A stretch of 64,000 nucleotides of DNA from an uncultured Leptolyngbyaceae cyanobacterium (GCA_938023035.1 CALIDI010000037.1:1-64000), one strand, 5' to 3'; counted from the first letter of the stretch, positions 26,371 through 36,770 are shown. A program made the numbers and translations. Notes: generated by a model not told the origin, from the letters alone.

Positions 26371-28515
26371 ATGGCAACGTTTTTACTAGAAGTCGGTACC
26401 GAAGAGTTACCCGCCGATTTTATTGATGCGGGGTTGGCGCAGTGGCGATCGCGCATTCCGGCTGCCCTAGCCGCTGCCTATCTCACCCCAGCTAGCATCG
26501 AATATTATGGAACCCCTCGGCGCTTAGCGGTGTTGATCAAGGGCTTGCCAGAACGCCAACCCGACCAGGTGGAAGAAGTCAAAGGCCCACCGGTGCAGGC
26601 TGCTTTTAAGGAAGGGAAACCGACTCCAGCGGCGACAGGGTTTGCTCAAAAACAAGGGGTTGAGGTTAGTGCTTTAGAAGTGCGATCAACGGAGAAAGGG
26701 GAGTTTGTCTTTGCCCACAAAACCGTTGTGGGGCAACCTCTTATAGCCGTTTTGCCTGGTTTGGTAACAGCCTGGGTAACTCAGCTAGAAGGGCGGCGCT
26801 TCATGCGTTGGGCCGATGGGGAGTTGCGGTTTCCTCGCCCAATTCGTTGGCTGGTGTCGCTGCTAGATGCGGAAATTGTGCCCCTGGAGTTAACGAATGC
26901 CTCTCAATCCGTGCGGAGCGATCGCACCTCCTTTGGGCATCGAGTACTGCATCCTGGAACGGTAGAAATTGCCGAGGCCGCCGCCTATGTCAGCACCCTC
27001 CAGGCTGCTTTTGTCGAGGTTGACCCAGACCAACGGCAGGCAAACATTGAAGCCCAGACCAAAGCCGCCGCTCAGAAAGTAGGAGGAGTTGCTGTCATTA
27101 ATCCCGGCCTGTTGCGAGAAGTGACCAACCTAGTGGAGTGGCCAACAGCCGTTGTCGGCCAGTTTGACCCTGAGTTTTTAGAATTGCCGCCGGAGGTCAT
27201 CATCACGGAAATGGAGAGTCACCAACGCTACTTTCCGCTACGCCGCCGAGCAGAATCGCCAGAATTGCTGCCCTACTTTATTACGATCTCAAACGGTGAT
27301 CCGGCCAAATCTGCAATTATTGCCGAAGGCAATGGTCGGGTGATTCGAGCACGGCTTTCAGACGGTAAGTTTTTCTACGAGGCTGATCGTGCTCAACCCC
27401 TAGAGCACTACCTGCACCGGCTGGAGACGGTGACCTTTCAAGCTGATCTTGGCTCGATGCGGGCAAAGGTTGACCGCATTCAGCAAATTGCGGCTGAGAT
27501 TACAGCCCAGATTCCTCAGGCAGATGCCGCGATCATTCAACGGGCAGCGCTATTGTGCAAAGCCGATTTGGTGACCCAGATGGTGGGTGAGTTTCCTGAA
27601 TTACAGGGAATTATGGGAGAAACCTATGCCCGCCACAGTGGGGAACCGGAGGCTGTAGCAGTGGCGATCGCCGAGCACTATTTGCCCCGGGGGGCGGGCG
27701 ATCGTCTGCCTGCGACCTTGCCTGGCCAAATCGTTGGGATTGCGGATCGGCTCGATACCCTTGTTTCCATCTTTGGTTTGGGTCTGTTGCCCAGCGGTTC
27801 TTCTGACCCGTTTGCCCTACGGCGAGCCGCCAATGCTATTGTTAGCATTACCTGGGCTGCCTGTTTACCTTTAAACCTGTCTGCTTTATTAAATCAGGTC
27901 ACCGCTACCTTTACCCAAACCTTTGCGGGAGTCAGCAAACTTTCCTTGGTTGAACTGCGGCAGCAATTGCAGGAGTTTTTTTTGCAGCGCCTGCGAACCC
28001 TCTTAATCGAAGACCACCAGATTGATTACGACCTGGTGAATGCAGTAATAGGGGAGAATGACCCGGAATACGCCGAACGGGCACTGGCGAACCTGGGGGA
28101 TCTCCGCGATCGCGCCTTTTATCTGCAAAGTCTCCGTCAGGAGGGAACTCTGGCCCAGATTTATGAAACCGTCAATCGAGCTTCGCGGTTGTCAACAAAG
28201 GGCAACCTCGACCCGCAGCAGCGCGATCCTAAACCAGTGATTCAACCTGCGCTCTTTCAAAAAGACTCTGAGCGGGCCTTTTATGAGGCTTTACAAAAGC
28301 TCCACCAGCAAATGCAGGGCAGCCAAGATTACCGCCAGCTAGTAACTGCCCTAGAGGAAATTACCCCCACGGTAAGCCGCTTCTTTGACGGCTCTGACAG
28401 CGTCATGGTCATGGATGACAACCCAGAGATTCAACAAAATCGCCTCAACTTACTGGGTCTTTTAAGGAACCATACCCGTCTTTTGGCAGATTTTAGTGCG
28501 ATTGTTAAGGGATAA
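26371..28515 (+). CDS. glyS: Glycyl-tRNA synthetase beta subunit
   Basis: The 714-residue protein matches GlyS over its full length: [18 protein letters not shown] at the N-terminus, [49 protein letters not shown], the HD-like core [45 protein letters not shown], and the C-terminal anticodon-binding-like region ending in [14 protein letters not shown]. It works with GlyQ as an alpha2beta2 enzyme charging tRNA-Gly. glyQ is not in the window. Nothing is fused or missing. Confidence 0.98.
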   Translation: MATFLLEVGTEELPADFIDAGLAQWRSRIPAALAAAYLTPASIEYYGTPRRLAVLIKGLPERQPDQVEEVKGPPVQAAFKEGKPTPAATGFAQKQGVEVSALEVRSTEKGEFVFAHKTVVGQPLIAVLPGLVTAWVTQLEGRRFMRWADGELRFPRPIRWLVSLLDAEIVPLELTNASQSVRSDRTSFGHRVLHPGTVEIAEAAAYVSTLQAAFVEVDPDQRQANIEAQTKAAAQKVGGVAVINPGLLREVTNLVEWPTAVVGQFDPEFLELPPEVIITEMESHQRYFPLRRRAESPELLPYFITISNGDPAKSAIIAEGNGRVIRARLSDGKFFYEADRAQPLEHYLHRLETVTFQADLGSMRAKVDRIQQIAAEITAQIPQADAAIIQRAALLCKADLVTQMVGEFPELQGIMGETYARHSGEPEAVAVAIAEHYLPRGAGDRLPATLPGQIVGIADRLDTLVSIFGLGLLPSGSSDPFALRRAANAIVSITWAACLPLNLSALLNQVTATFTQTFAGVSKLSLVELRQQLQEFFLQRLRTLLIEDHQIDYDLVNAVIGENDPEYAERALANLGDLRDRAFYLQSLRQEGTLAQIYETVNRASRLSTKGNLDPQQRDPKPVIQPALFQKDSERAFYEALQKLHQQMQGSQDYRQLVTALEEITPTVSRFFDGSDSVMVMDDNPEIQQNRLNLLGLLRNHTRLLADFSAIVKG

Positions 28516-29447
28516 CCTAAAAATTAGCAAAGTGCGGTGAAGCCGCCGCCTGATGGTTTCATTCACTTTAGAGGTTGCGCTGATTGGGTTGCTCGCCCTG
28601 TCGAGTCAAGATGTGATCGGAACGATCGCGGTAAGAAAGCGCGATAGAGCCAGTGTCGCATCAACGCAAAGGAAAGTACTGAAAGGGTTGTTACGAGCCG
28701 TAGCCTTACCCTAGCCCAGCAAAGCAGAAATTTCTGGACTAGCCTAGGCCATCTCCACCTCCCTTTTTGAATGCCTGCTAGGGCAACGCCCCTTATCCTA
28801 TCAAGAGAGCAGGGTAGCCAGACTGACGCCTTACCCTAGAAGCAGTGTCTAACGGCACTGGGGAGCTTTTGAGTAAACTGGCTGCCTGCTAGCGAAGCTG
28901 TTTTCGGCGAGAATCTTTAGCTGAATTACAGTAAGAAGAAAGCTTGCATGAAAAATTTATGGACGCAAGCGAAGTCATCGCAAAAAAAAGACAGCCCATG
29001 CTCAAACTTTGGCGGCAATAATCGTTAGCCATACGTCTGCTAACACTCAAGCCGACTCGTCCAGCCCTGCTGTCTCTATCGTTCATTCACCTGTAACCAT
29101 AGGCTAGCAACCCGATATGTCAAGACTATGTTTTAGCCGTGAACTTGCCGTGACAATTTTTATTATCTAACAATGGCTACTGCGACCAGGCTTATCGTCA
29201 AGGCGAAAAGGATCTGGCCGGCGTGGTGCTTGCTCTGATTTTTTTCGAGTTGATCTTGCGAGTTGTTACTTTTCTACTACTCAGATTAATTTTGAGGAAA
29301 CGTATCGTGATACGAGGTTAGGTGAGAACGGGGTGCAGGGGTAAAACTCTTGACGGGGGAAAGAGGCTGCCATTCTCCCGTATAACCCAGATGTCTTAAC
29401 ACCCTTTCGTAGTGCTACAAGCGGTCTATCAGAGGGTTGATTGCCTA
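28516..29447. other. 932-bp spacer with a degenerate F2 repeat
   Basis: The only structure I can support is the degenerate F2 copy at 28714-28817. A minus-strand 65-codon frame (28889-29086) is rich in Ser/Arg/Cys and has no ribosome binding site, so it was not called. The stretch 29100-29300 is AT-rich and may hold promoter sequence. Confidence 0.4.
28714..28817 (+). repeat. Dispersed repeat F2, copy 3 (degenerate)
   Basis: The head CCAGCAAAGCAGAAATTTCT followed by GGACTAGCC aligns with the heads of the copies at 23999 and (reverse) 46798. The palindromic core is eroded. Confidence 0.5.
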
Positions 29448-31067
29448 TCAGAAGCTTGATTTAAGCTGGGCTAGTTGCTCTTCGGCGATCGCGTACCAGA
29501 CTTGCCCAAAGGTATTGGGAGTCAGTCTTTTGCCCTGCATTTCTGGAAACAGTTGATAAAAGCGGGCATCGGCGGCAGAGTCAAGACGCTGGCTGGTAGA
29601 AGTGGTTTCCCCCAGTTGACGCAGCCAAGCGGCATAGTCTTCACGACGGTAGCGTCCCAGTTTGGTGCGGGTAGCTGGGGTGAGTTGCTCTAGGCGAGCT
29701 ATCAGGGAATTGGCGATTTGGTTCCACTCGGTTTGGAACTGGGCCTGTTGGGCGTTTTCAGTTGAAGCCTGGGCACGTAGCTGGGGATATTTTTCGTAGA
29801 ATGGCTCATTCACAAGTTGGGTAAAAAAGGTGTAATCCACTCCTAACTGACCTATGCGATCGCTCAAATGATTGGATGGGGTTTCCGTCGGCTGGCTGGC
29901 TGGCTGATTAGGGGCTGGCTGCACAGATGAGGTTGGAGCGGGTGAACCTCCGCCCAGGGAAAGGGGTTGGACGGGTTTTGGGAAAACACCTCTCCAGGTC
30001 GTTGCAACGCGCCAGCCAATCACACTGAGCAGCAAGATTATCCCCGCGCCCATCAGCAGCGAGGCGACCGTATCCCCACCAGGCGATCGCGCCAGCCCTG
30101 ACCTGTTAGCTTGCACTGGTTTAGGGCGAGGCGGTCTGGGTGCCACTGGCCGAGGGGTACTGGAGAGGGCCGTGTGGGGTGACACTGGGGGCAGAGGCGC
30201 AGGCGCATCGGTCCCTGACCAGGCGGCAGCCTGGAGTAAAGGCTGCAACCACCGAGAGATTTCCATAGCAGAGGTGGGGCGTTGTTGTACCTCCGGAGAG
30301 ACCATGCGCCTTAGCAGTTGGCGTAAACCAGGGCTGATGTGAACAGCGGGTTCCCAGATGATGGTCTGTGTTTCTGGGTTGTAGAGTTCTTCCAGAGGGC
30401 AACCCGCTAATAGGGCGATCGCGGTCATGCCCAGAGCATACAAATCACTCACCGGGCAGGGGGTGCCCCGGAGTTGTTCGGGTGGAGTGTAGCCCCACTC
30501 CCCAAGAGCTACAACCGCATCAACCGGGTGCAACTCCAACTGGGCAACCAACTCATAAACCAGCCCAAAATTCACTAGTATGGGCAGATGGTCTTCCTCT
30601 CGTTGGATTAAGCTTTTGGGAGTGACATTGCGGTGTACCACCCCCTGACTGTGAAGGTAATGTAACACCGGCAAAATCTGGGCGATCAGGTTCAAAACCT
30701 CTAACTCAGAAAAAGCCTGCCCACTCTGCTGGCACTCTTGCAATAGCACCTGATAGCTTTTTCCCTCCACATAATCCCGCACCCAAAAGAGTCGATTATC
30801 CTGGGCGATCAGTGCCTGATAGCTGGGCAACTGAGGATGCCTCAAGCGATAAAGAATAGCCGCCTTTTGATTAAATTGTTGCCAGCGCTGGTGCAGAAAG
30901 TCTGGATCCCGCTGTCGAGGCAAAAATTCTTTCAGGATGCACAGCGTATTAGAACGCTGCTGATCCCGTGCCAGGTAGGTTTGCCCAAAGTGAGTTCGCC
31001 CTGCTGCGCCCACAAGGCGGTAGCGGTCTTGCAGTAGGGTTCCAGTAGGGACGGGGAGAACTTGCAT
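29448..31067 (-). CDS. Predicted pseudokinase of the cyanobacterial Ser/Thr kinase family
   Basis: The protein has 539 residues: a kinase-like domain (about 10-280), a proline-rich linker, one membrane helix (about 335-352, LLMGAGIILLLSVIGWRV) and an extracytoplasmic C-terminal domain (about 415-539). The VAIK lysine is kept (Lys46), but the catalytic loop reads HRNVTPKS (145-152). HRD Asp becomes Asn147, the Mg-binding Asn becomes Ser152, DFG becomes NFG (166-168), the alpha-C Glu position is Lys68, and the glycine loop is distorted (GAAGRTHFG). Phosphotransfer is unlikely. It lies 420 bp below the intact paralogue on the same strand and shares its C-terminal domain, which suggests a regulatory partner. 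Confidence 0.88.
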   Translation of the reverse strand: MQVLPVPTGTLLQDRYRLVGAAGRTHFGQTYLARDQQRSNTLCILKEFLPRQRDPDFLHQRWQQFNQKAAILYRLRHPQLPSYQALIAQDNRLFWVRDYVEGKSYQVLLQECQQSGQAFSELEVLNLIAQILPVLHYLHSQGVVHRNVTPKSLIQREEDHLPILVNFGLVYELVAQLELHPVDAVVALGEWGYTPPEQLRGTPCPVSDLYALGMTAIALLAGCPLEELYNPETQTIIWEPAVHISPGLRQLLRRMVSPEVQQRPTSAMEISRWLQPLLQAAAWSGTDAPAPLPPVSPHTALSSTPRPVAPRPPRPKPVQANRSGLARSPGGDTVASLLMGAGIILLLSVIGWRVATTWRGVFPKPVQPLSLGGGSPAPTSSVQPAPNQPASQPTETPSNHLSDRIGQLGVDYTFFTQLVNEPFYEKYPQLRAQASTENAQQAQFQTEWNQIANSLIARLEQLTPATRTKLGRYRREDYAAWLRQLGETTSTSQRLDSAADARFYQLFPEMQGKRLTPNTFGQVWYAIAEEQLAQLKSSF

Positions 31068-31149
31068 TCAATACCTCCAGTGGTGTCGGAGCATATCATT
31101 TTGGATGGTAGATCTCTAAGTTAAGATTCTTAAATGCACAATCTAACCG

Positions 31150-31270
31150 TAGACACCTGATTGAAAACGGGATTGAGGCTAAAAGGCGCAGGGGTGGAAC
31201 CTTTGGCTGCGGGCGGCATGCCCCCATTTTTCTCTCCCAATGAACTCAGCAATCGAGCGATAGCAATATC
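31150..31270 (+). repeat. Dispersed repeat F3, copy 5
   Basis: It contains ATTGAGGCT..GGCGCAGGGGTGGAAC..GCGGGCGGCATGCCCCC..CCAATGAACTCAGCAATCGAGCGAT. The terminal HIP1 is mutated to GCGATAGC. It lies between the two kinase genes. Confidence 0.68.
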
Positions 31271-31487
31271 AATCTTTGGGAGTGAGGAGTATGGAATGTT
31301 GCAGGAAGGCATCGACTGCTGCTTCCTGTCTAAGAGAGTTGCGTGGAGATTGATGTTGTTGGTATAATTGTACTATATTTGCTGTTTAATAAATGACTAA
31401 TTCTAAAAAAGTCAGAATTGTTATCAGCCTTCTGGAGGAAGTGTTGAAGGGAAGGCGGTTCGGTTTAATGGTTAAAGCTCTCCGGGT

Positions 31488-33542
31488 TTATTCCTTCTTT
31501 GTAAGGCTTATTTCTTCCTCATGGGGCGAGTTGGAATCTATCGGGTTGTCGGTCGTAGGTGATGGTGAGGTGGGGGGGATGGGTTCGGCAATAACCTCGA
31601 GGGCGTAATCACTTGTTTCGGTCGAGTCGGCCACTACCACTACTTCATATAAACCTGCACTGGACAGTTGGCCTGCCCATTCTGTATTGGCGCTATCTTC
31701 GAGCAGGGGAGGGTGTTGACTGGTGGGCGGGTAAAAGGAGAGTAAAACCCCTTTTTCGGGGGCTTGCAGATTGAGTTGAACGGTTTGATCCTTTCTTAGG
31801 TCAATCAGATAGGCTTGGCCTGTTCCCGGTTGCAGGCGACCAGTGGTCTGTAAACTCGTCTTCCCTGGGGCAAATTGTAGACGCTTCAAGGTTTTGCCTG
31901 CTTTGAGGTCGGCTAGCTGATCGGTGGCGATCGCCTGCCAGAGCTGCTCCATTGAGTCTGAGCGTCGGCCCTGACGAGGTTGCTCAGGCATCAGGTGAAT
32001 AAACTGGGCATCTGTCAGGTCATTCAGGGCGCGACTACTGAGGTTGAGCTTGTTCACTTCAATGCGGCGCTTTTCTAAATCGGTCTTTGTATAGCTGCCT
32101 AGGCGCGATCGCGCTGGTTTGCTTAAGCGGGCTAGGCGCTTCAGATAGGCGGCGGCAATTTCATCCCACTCTTTGCGATGGGCGGCATCCTCGGGTTTGC
32201 GGGTGAGGCTACGGCCAATTGGATTTTTAGCGTAAAATTCTTGATTGACTAGGGTGGTCAAAAACTGGGGCGGAACCCCTAAGGCTTCTTGCTCTTGAAT
32301 CAACGCAGCTTTGCGTTTTTGTTCTTCAGCCGAGAAAGCTGGTTCGGGGGGAATATTGTTAGCTGACTCTGAGTCCGTCGGTGTTTCTGGAGTGGGAGCG
32401 ACCGCTGGCGGCCGCTTCACAGCGCGATCGCCCGCATACCAGATCCCAACGGCTACCCCTGTGAGTAAAACCCCGATACTTAGTAAACGTAGGCCCAATC
32501 GTTTTAACGCAGAACGGGGGGCGCTCACTGGGGTCGGCGCTGTCAGGGTTGCAGTTGCTTCTACCTGCCAGGAAGGCAAGTGCAGCCGTTCTCCCGGAGG
32601 AGTACCACTCATTTCTAGACCCAGGGCTTGCATGACGGTTGTCGCTGAGGGGTAGCGCTGATCTGGTGCCGAGCTGAGCATGCGCTCCAGCACATTTTGG
32701 AGCTTGGGGCTGAGGTTAACCCATGACTGCCAAGAAGAGCGATCGCGCCCTAACAACTCCTGAGGTTCTCGCCCGGTTAGCAGCACTAGCAAAGTCATCG
32801 CCAGGGCATATAAATCACTATGGGGATAGGCTTCGCCATTGCCCATTTGTTCTGGCGGGGCGTACCCTACTTTGCCTAACACGGTCGGGTTGCTAGGTAA
32901 AACGGCTCCCGGCGTTTGAGAAATTACCGTTGCGGCAATTTGCTTAACACCGCCAAAATCAATTAGCACTGGTAAGCCATCGCTGCGACGACAAATCAGA
33001 TTATCGGGTGAAAGGTCACGATGGACAATTCCCAGAGAATGCAGGTAAGCCAGCACCGGTAGAAGCTGACGTAACAGCGTGAGAACTTCTGCTTCACTGA
33101 AGCACTGCCCCTGCTGCTGGCGGTGGCGCAAAAGGGCCAGGTAAGTCTCACCCTCGACATAGTCTTGCACCAGAAAAAGCTGTCCGCCGCCAATGTCTGC
33201 TCGAAAAATCTCGCGAAAACGAGGAATCTGAGGATGCTCTAGGCGGTAAAGCACGCCAGCCTCTCGCTGAAATAATTCCTCGGCTTTGTTCAAAGCTTCG
33301 GTACCCTGCACCTGAGGCGCAAATTCTTTGAGCACACACAGTTCGCGAAACCGATTGGTGTCTTCGGCCAGGTAGGTGCGCCCAAAGCCCCCCTGCCCAA
33401 GTTGGCGCAACACCTGGTAGCGACCGCCTAAAAGCCCCAGGCTTGCCGCCGGGGTAGAAGTCATCAAGGCCTCACCACAGAGCCGACAAAAGCGGTGATC
33501 TTGAGGGTTTTCATGGCCCCGGCTGCAATAGAAAACTGTCAC
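31488..33542 (-). CDS. Membrane-anchored Ser/Thr protein kinase with zinc ribbon
   Basis: From GTG 33542 (preceded by GAGG 8 nt away) the product has 684 residues. ATG 33566 would add eight. It has an N-terminal zinc ribbon (VFYCSRGHENP..FCRLCGEAL), a kinase domain (about 35-310) with GQGGFGRTYLAED, the VLKEF lysine, the REAGVL glutamate, HRDLSPDN and DFG all intact, a membrane helix near 365-380, a domain shared with the downstream pseudokinase (about 430-560), and a C-terminal beta-rich part resembling a PPC domain. The active kinase would phosphorylate cytoplasmic targets in response to an outside cue. The pseudokinase paralogue follows. Confidence 0.92.
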   Translation of the reverse strand: MTVFYCSRGHENPQDHRFCRLCGEALMTSTPAASLGLLGGRYQVLRQLGQGGFGRTYLAEDTNRFRELCVLKEFAPQVQGTEALNKAEELFQREAGVLYRLEHPQIPRFREIFRADIGGGQLFLVQDYVEGETYLALLRHRQQQGQCFSEAEVLTLLRQLLPVLAYLHSLGIVHRDLSPDNLICRRSDGLPVLIDFGGVKQIAATVISQTPGAVLPSNPTVLGKVGYAPPEQMGNGEAYPHSDLYALAMTLLVLLTGREPQELLGRDRSSWQSWVNLSPKLQNVLERMLSSAPDQRYPSATTVMQALGLEMSGTPPGERLHLPSWQVEATATLTAPTPVSAPRSALKRLGLRLLSIGVLLTGVAVGIWYAGDRAVKRPPAVAPTPETPTDSESANNIPPEPAFSAEEQKRKAALIQEQEALGVPPQFLTTLVNQEFYAKNPIGRSLTRKPEDAAHRKEWDEIAAAYLKRLARLSKPARSRLGSYTKTDLEKRRIEVNKLNLSSRALNDLTDAQFIHLMPEQPRQGRRSDSMEQLWQAIATDQLADLKAGKTLKRLQFAPGKTSLQTTGRLQPGTGQAYLIDLRKDQTVQLNLQAPEKGVLLSFYPPTSQHPPLLEDSANTEWAGQLSSAGLYEVVVVADSTETSDYALEVIAEPIPPTSPSPTTDNPIDSNSPHEEEISLTKKE

Positions 33543-33734
33543 GCGATCGCCCTCACAGCTTACCATTTTTATTTTGCGTCAGGATGATGGTTATGGGCGA
33601 AGGGAAAGAAGGGTGAGTCGGCAGGCGAAGCTTTGAACTTTAAACGAAGCGGGGTTGCATCAGGTGGGCTTTGTCTGAAGGGTTTGCTGATGCTGTGGCA
33701 GATCCTTCTAATCGATAGCCTATTACCTTTGCAG

Positions 33735-33873
33735 GCCCTCATCCTCCAGCCCCTTCTCCTAGGTTGGGAGAAGGGGAGGCCGAGCCATCTCAAAGTCCCT
33801 CTCCTCGTTTGGGAGAGGGATTAGAGCAATCCAGGCATACCCGAAAAGAGTGAGGGCAAAAGTGACATGCATC
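33735..33873 (-). repeat. Dispersed repeat F1, copy 2 (reverse orientation)
   Basis: Its reverse complement reads GGATGCATGTCACTTTTGCC at the left, then GGTATGCC..GGATTGCTCTAATCCC, the link GGGACTTTGAGATGGC and CTTCTCCCAACCTAGGAGAAG. It aligns with 48903-49064 across the whole element. The spacer 33567-34040 holds nothing else I can support. Confidence 0.8.
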
Positions 33874-34040
33874 CTTCTACTCCCTGATATTTGCGGTGGG
33901 TAGACCATCTAGAAGACTCAAGCCTACAATTTTTGGAGATAGGGTAAAGTACCTTTGAGCGAATGCGTTGAAGAAAGCCAACCGCCCAACTCTTCTTTTC
34001 CCTTTTGTAATCCGGCTGATAGTTGACAAGGGCACCAGCA

Positions 34041-34811
34041 ATGCAGCGGCTTGTAATTTCTCCAGAGCAGGTGTGCGATCGCCAACTGACCTTAACAGCA
34101 GCGCAGCAACACTATCTGGCAAGGGTGTTGCGGTTAGGAGTGGGCGATCGCTTTCTGGCAATGGACGGCCAGGGAAGCCTGTGGCTAGCGGTACTGGCTC
34201 AGGGATACCCCCATCTGCAAGCAAAATTGCTGGAAGCGGTGGTAATGCAAACTGAATTGCCGGTAGCTGTAACGCTGGTGGCCGCCCTACCAAAGGGCAA
34301 TGGTTTTGATGAGGTGGTGCGTCAGGCTACAGAGCTGGGGGTTGCTGCGATTGCTCCTGTTATCAGCGATCGCACCCTGCTACAACCGAGTCCCCAAAAG
34401 CTGGAGCGCTGGCGACGAATTGCCCAGGAGGCGGCAGAGCAAGCAGAGCGTCTAATAGTACCAACAATTGAAGAACCCCTGACCTGGGAAAACTATCTCA
34501 GGCAAAATCAAAAGCAGTCAGGGTTGAAGCTGATCTGCGTCGCGCGGGGAAGCCACCCTACCTTGTTGCAAACCCTTGCGCAGCAATTTGCCGATCATTC
34601 GACCCCGGCCCTGTTGGCGATAGGGCCAGAGGGTGGCTGGACTGAGGCCGAAGTGGCAAGGGCGATCACAGTAGGTTACCAGCCGGTTTCCCTCGGTAAC
34701 CGGATTCTTAGAGCTGTGACGGCTCCGATTGTGGCACTAGCACTGGCGATCGCCCTAGTAGAAGACGCTACAGCAAGGGAAAATCCCCTAACCCGCAAAG
34801 AACCGGAGTAA
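34041..34811 (+). CDS. rsmE: 16S rRNA (uracil(1498)-N3)-methyltransferase RsmE
   Basis: From ATG 34041 (AAGGG 8 nt upstream) the protein has 256 residues. A short PUA-like N-terminus (RQLTLTAAQQHYLARVLRLGVGDRF) leads to the SPOUT methyltransferase fold, with ALPKGNGFDEVVRQATELGV, ISDRT, and the knotted SAM site LLAIGPEGGWTEAEV..LGNRILRAVTAPIVALALA. The enzyme methylates U1498 of 16S rRNA. An in-frame TTG at 34023 is a less likely start. The gene is convergent with the porin gene, 43 bp apart. Confidence 0.94.
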   Translation: MQRLVISPEQVCDRQLTLTAAQQHYLARVLRLGVGDRFLAMDGQGSLWLAVLAQGYPHLQAKLLEAVVMQTELPVAVTLVAALPKGNGFDEVVRQATELGVAAIAPVISDRTLLQPSPQKLERWRRIAQEAAEQAERLIVPTIEEPLTWENYLRQNQKQSGLKLICVARGSHPTLLQTLAQQFADHSTPALLAIGPEGGWTEAEVARAITVGYQPVSLGNRILRAVTAPIVALALAIALVEDATARENPLTRKEPE

Positions 34812-34854
34812 TAAAATCACCCCTACCTCTACCCATTCCTCTGCCCATCAAACC

Positions 34855-36639
34855 CTAGAAGCTAAACTGAGTTCTCAAATTACCCACAAACACAGTCGGA
34901 TTGGAGTCAAAGTTGTTGGGGTTAAAGATGGCGTAGAAAGCCGGTACCAGAGCCAAGTTGCGGTTCAGCGGATAGAAGTAGGAAACCTCTAACTCATACT
35001 GAGTGCCACCATCCCCCCCGCCAGAGCGGAGGAAACGCCGACCACTGGTAAAGTCATGGGGCATCAGGAAGGAAACGACCCCAAGTGCACCCTTCTTACC
35101 CAAATCAGGAAAGCCCAGACCCACCTGGAAGCTCTGCACCCGGACATTGCCACCGACTCGACCGGGAATCACCGGATCAATGCTGGTACGGCCATAGCCA
35201 TAGCGCCCAAAGATACCAAAACCACTGCTAATCAACCAGTCAAAGTTGACTCCAAACATCTCCCCCTTGGCGTTATTGATTGGCCCACCCAGACCGTCAT
35301 CCGCAAAACCATAGGGCAGTGGCTCGCCGACGGCACCACCGACAAAGCCAGCCGCATTGGGCTTTAGGTTTGAGCGAGTATACATCAAACGCAGGTTAAA
35401 GTTGCGGCTGGGGGAAAAAGTCAACTCCCCAGTAATCGCATTACTGGCATTAAATAAGCCATCATTGGGGCTACTGGAGGTATTAAAGCCAAAGTTTGGG
35501 TTGAGAAACTCGGTATTCTCTGCCAGGTAAGCGGCTGCGAAGCGGAGCTGGGGACTAATCCGCCAAATGGCAACCGCCCCCGAACCCCGGTCAATCGGGC
35601 TGAAGAGGGTGCTGCCGCTGGAGTTAAAGCTACCAGCCCCTGTCAGGAAGAAGGTAAAGCGGTTTGCATCAAAGTAGCGGTAGGTGTTGATTCGAGGCCC
35701 AACCACAACCTGTACCTGCTCTGCTACCGGGAAGGAGTAGGAAAACTCACGGACTGCCACACTGCTGGCACTGAGGACGCCCGTTTGATCTGTAAAGGGA
35801 GTTCCCCAAGAGTTAAAGAAACCGGCAGAAACCAGCTCGTTGGCGGGAGAACTGCCGTTGCCAGCAACCAGTTGAGTCACCAACTGGTCTTTACCCGTAA
35901 ACGAGGTGTTGAAGTTGAGGAAAGCATAATAACCCAAAGTGATTTGGGGTTCTCTGCGGATAAAGCGAGATGTTTGCCCTGTAATTGGGGTGCGGCTAGG
36001 TGCAACCAGGGTATTGGACGTTGGTGAAAGCCGCTCGGCTAGTACGCCTCGATTGCTGGTAAAAGCACCCGTCAGATTAAACCAGATCTGCCCCTGAAGT
36101 TTGGTAGTGGTTGAAAATTGTTGTTTTTCTAAGGTGGTGGTACGGGCTTCTAGGGCATCGACTCGGCCCCGGAGGGTCGCTAACTCTGCCGCAAATTCTT
36201 CTTGTAATTTTTTGATCGCTTTCAGGTCTTCTTGTTTTATGAGGTCTTCTGTACTAGCGGCAATCAGTTCATTGACCCGGTCAAGGCAGGCATTCAGCCC
36301 AGCAGCAAACTCGTAGCGTGTCATGGCCTGACTACCGCGATAGGTTCGATCCGGGTATCCAGCAATACAACCGTAGCGCTCGACTAGAGATTGCAGGGCC
36401 TGAAAGGCCCAATCGGTTGGCCGCACGTCCGTCAATTGTGAAACAGAAGTCACTTGATCGATTTCTGAGTTGGCTGCTGCATCAGGACTGGCTGGCTGTA
36501 GTGTGAGCGGATCGACAAAGATCGCCGAGGTGTTGGTTTCAGCTTCACTGGCGATCGCCCGGATCGCCGTTACTGACCAACCTAGGCTAGCAAGTATCGC
36601 CGCAACAAGAATAGTAAAAGGGGACGCAATACGCTTCAT
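34855..36639 (-). CDS. Iron uptake porin (SLH-OprB outer membrane protein)
   Basis: The 594-residue protein has a signal peptide (about 1-30), an SLH domain (about 65-125: VSQLTDVRPTDWAFQALQSLVERYGCIAGYPD..MTRYEFAAGLNACLDRVNEL), a coiled coil (about 134-176) and an OprB-type beta-barrel ending in aromatic FRTQFSF-type residues. Such proteins are the abundant cyanobacterial outer-membrane porins, anchored to peptidoglycan by the SLH domain and linked to iron and small-solute uptake. The upstream region has inverted repeats (36661-36688, 36720-36770) that could be regulatory. Confidence 0.93.
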   Translation of the reverse strand: MKRIASPFTILVAAILASLGWSVTAIRAIASEAETNTSAIFVDPLTLQPASPDAAANSEIDQVTSVSQLTDVRPTDWAFQALQSLVERYGCIAGYPDRTYRGSQAMTRYEFAAGLNACLDRVNELIAASTEDLIKQEDLKAIKKLQEEFAAELATLRGRVDALEARTTTLEKQQFSTTTKLQGQIWFNLTGAFTSNRGVLAERLSPTSNTLVAPSRTPITGQTSRFIRREPQITLGYYAFLNFNTSFTGKDQLVTQLVAGNGSSPANELVSAGFFNSWGTPFTDQTGVLSASSVAVREFSYSFPVAEQVQVVVGPRINTYRYFDANRFTFFLTGAGSFNSSGSTLFSPIDRGSGAVAIWRISPQLRFAAAYLAENTEFLNPNFGFNTSSSPNDGLFNASNAITGELTFSPSRNFNLRLMYTRSNLKPNAAGFVGGAVGEPLPYGFADDGLGGPINNAKGEMFGVNFDWLISSGFGIFGRYGYGRTSIDPVIPGRVGGNVRVQSFQVGLGFPDLGKKGALGVVSFLMPHDFTSGRRFLRSGGGDGGTQYELEVSYFYPLNRNLALVPAFYAIFNPNNFDSNPTVFVGNLRTQFSF

Positions 36640-36719
36640 AACTCCTCACAACATACGAAAGCAGAATCTCACACCTAGCGATTTCTGCTGCAAAGCTCTA
36701 CGGCAGAGCCTATACGCAA

Positions 36720-36770
36720 AAATGACGGTGTATCGTCGCACACAGTATAGAAGGATGCAAATCGTCATTT
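36720..36770. promoter_or_regulatory. Perfect 8-bp inverted repeat upstream of the porin gene
   Basis: AAATGACG and CGTCATTT are separated by 35 bp, about 80-130 bp upstream of the porin ATG. This could be a looped operator or a long RNA hairpin in the leader. Confidence 0.35.

Noticed and set aside
28889-29086. 65-codon minus-strand frame
   Set aside because: No start signal and no meaningful composition.
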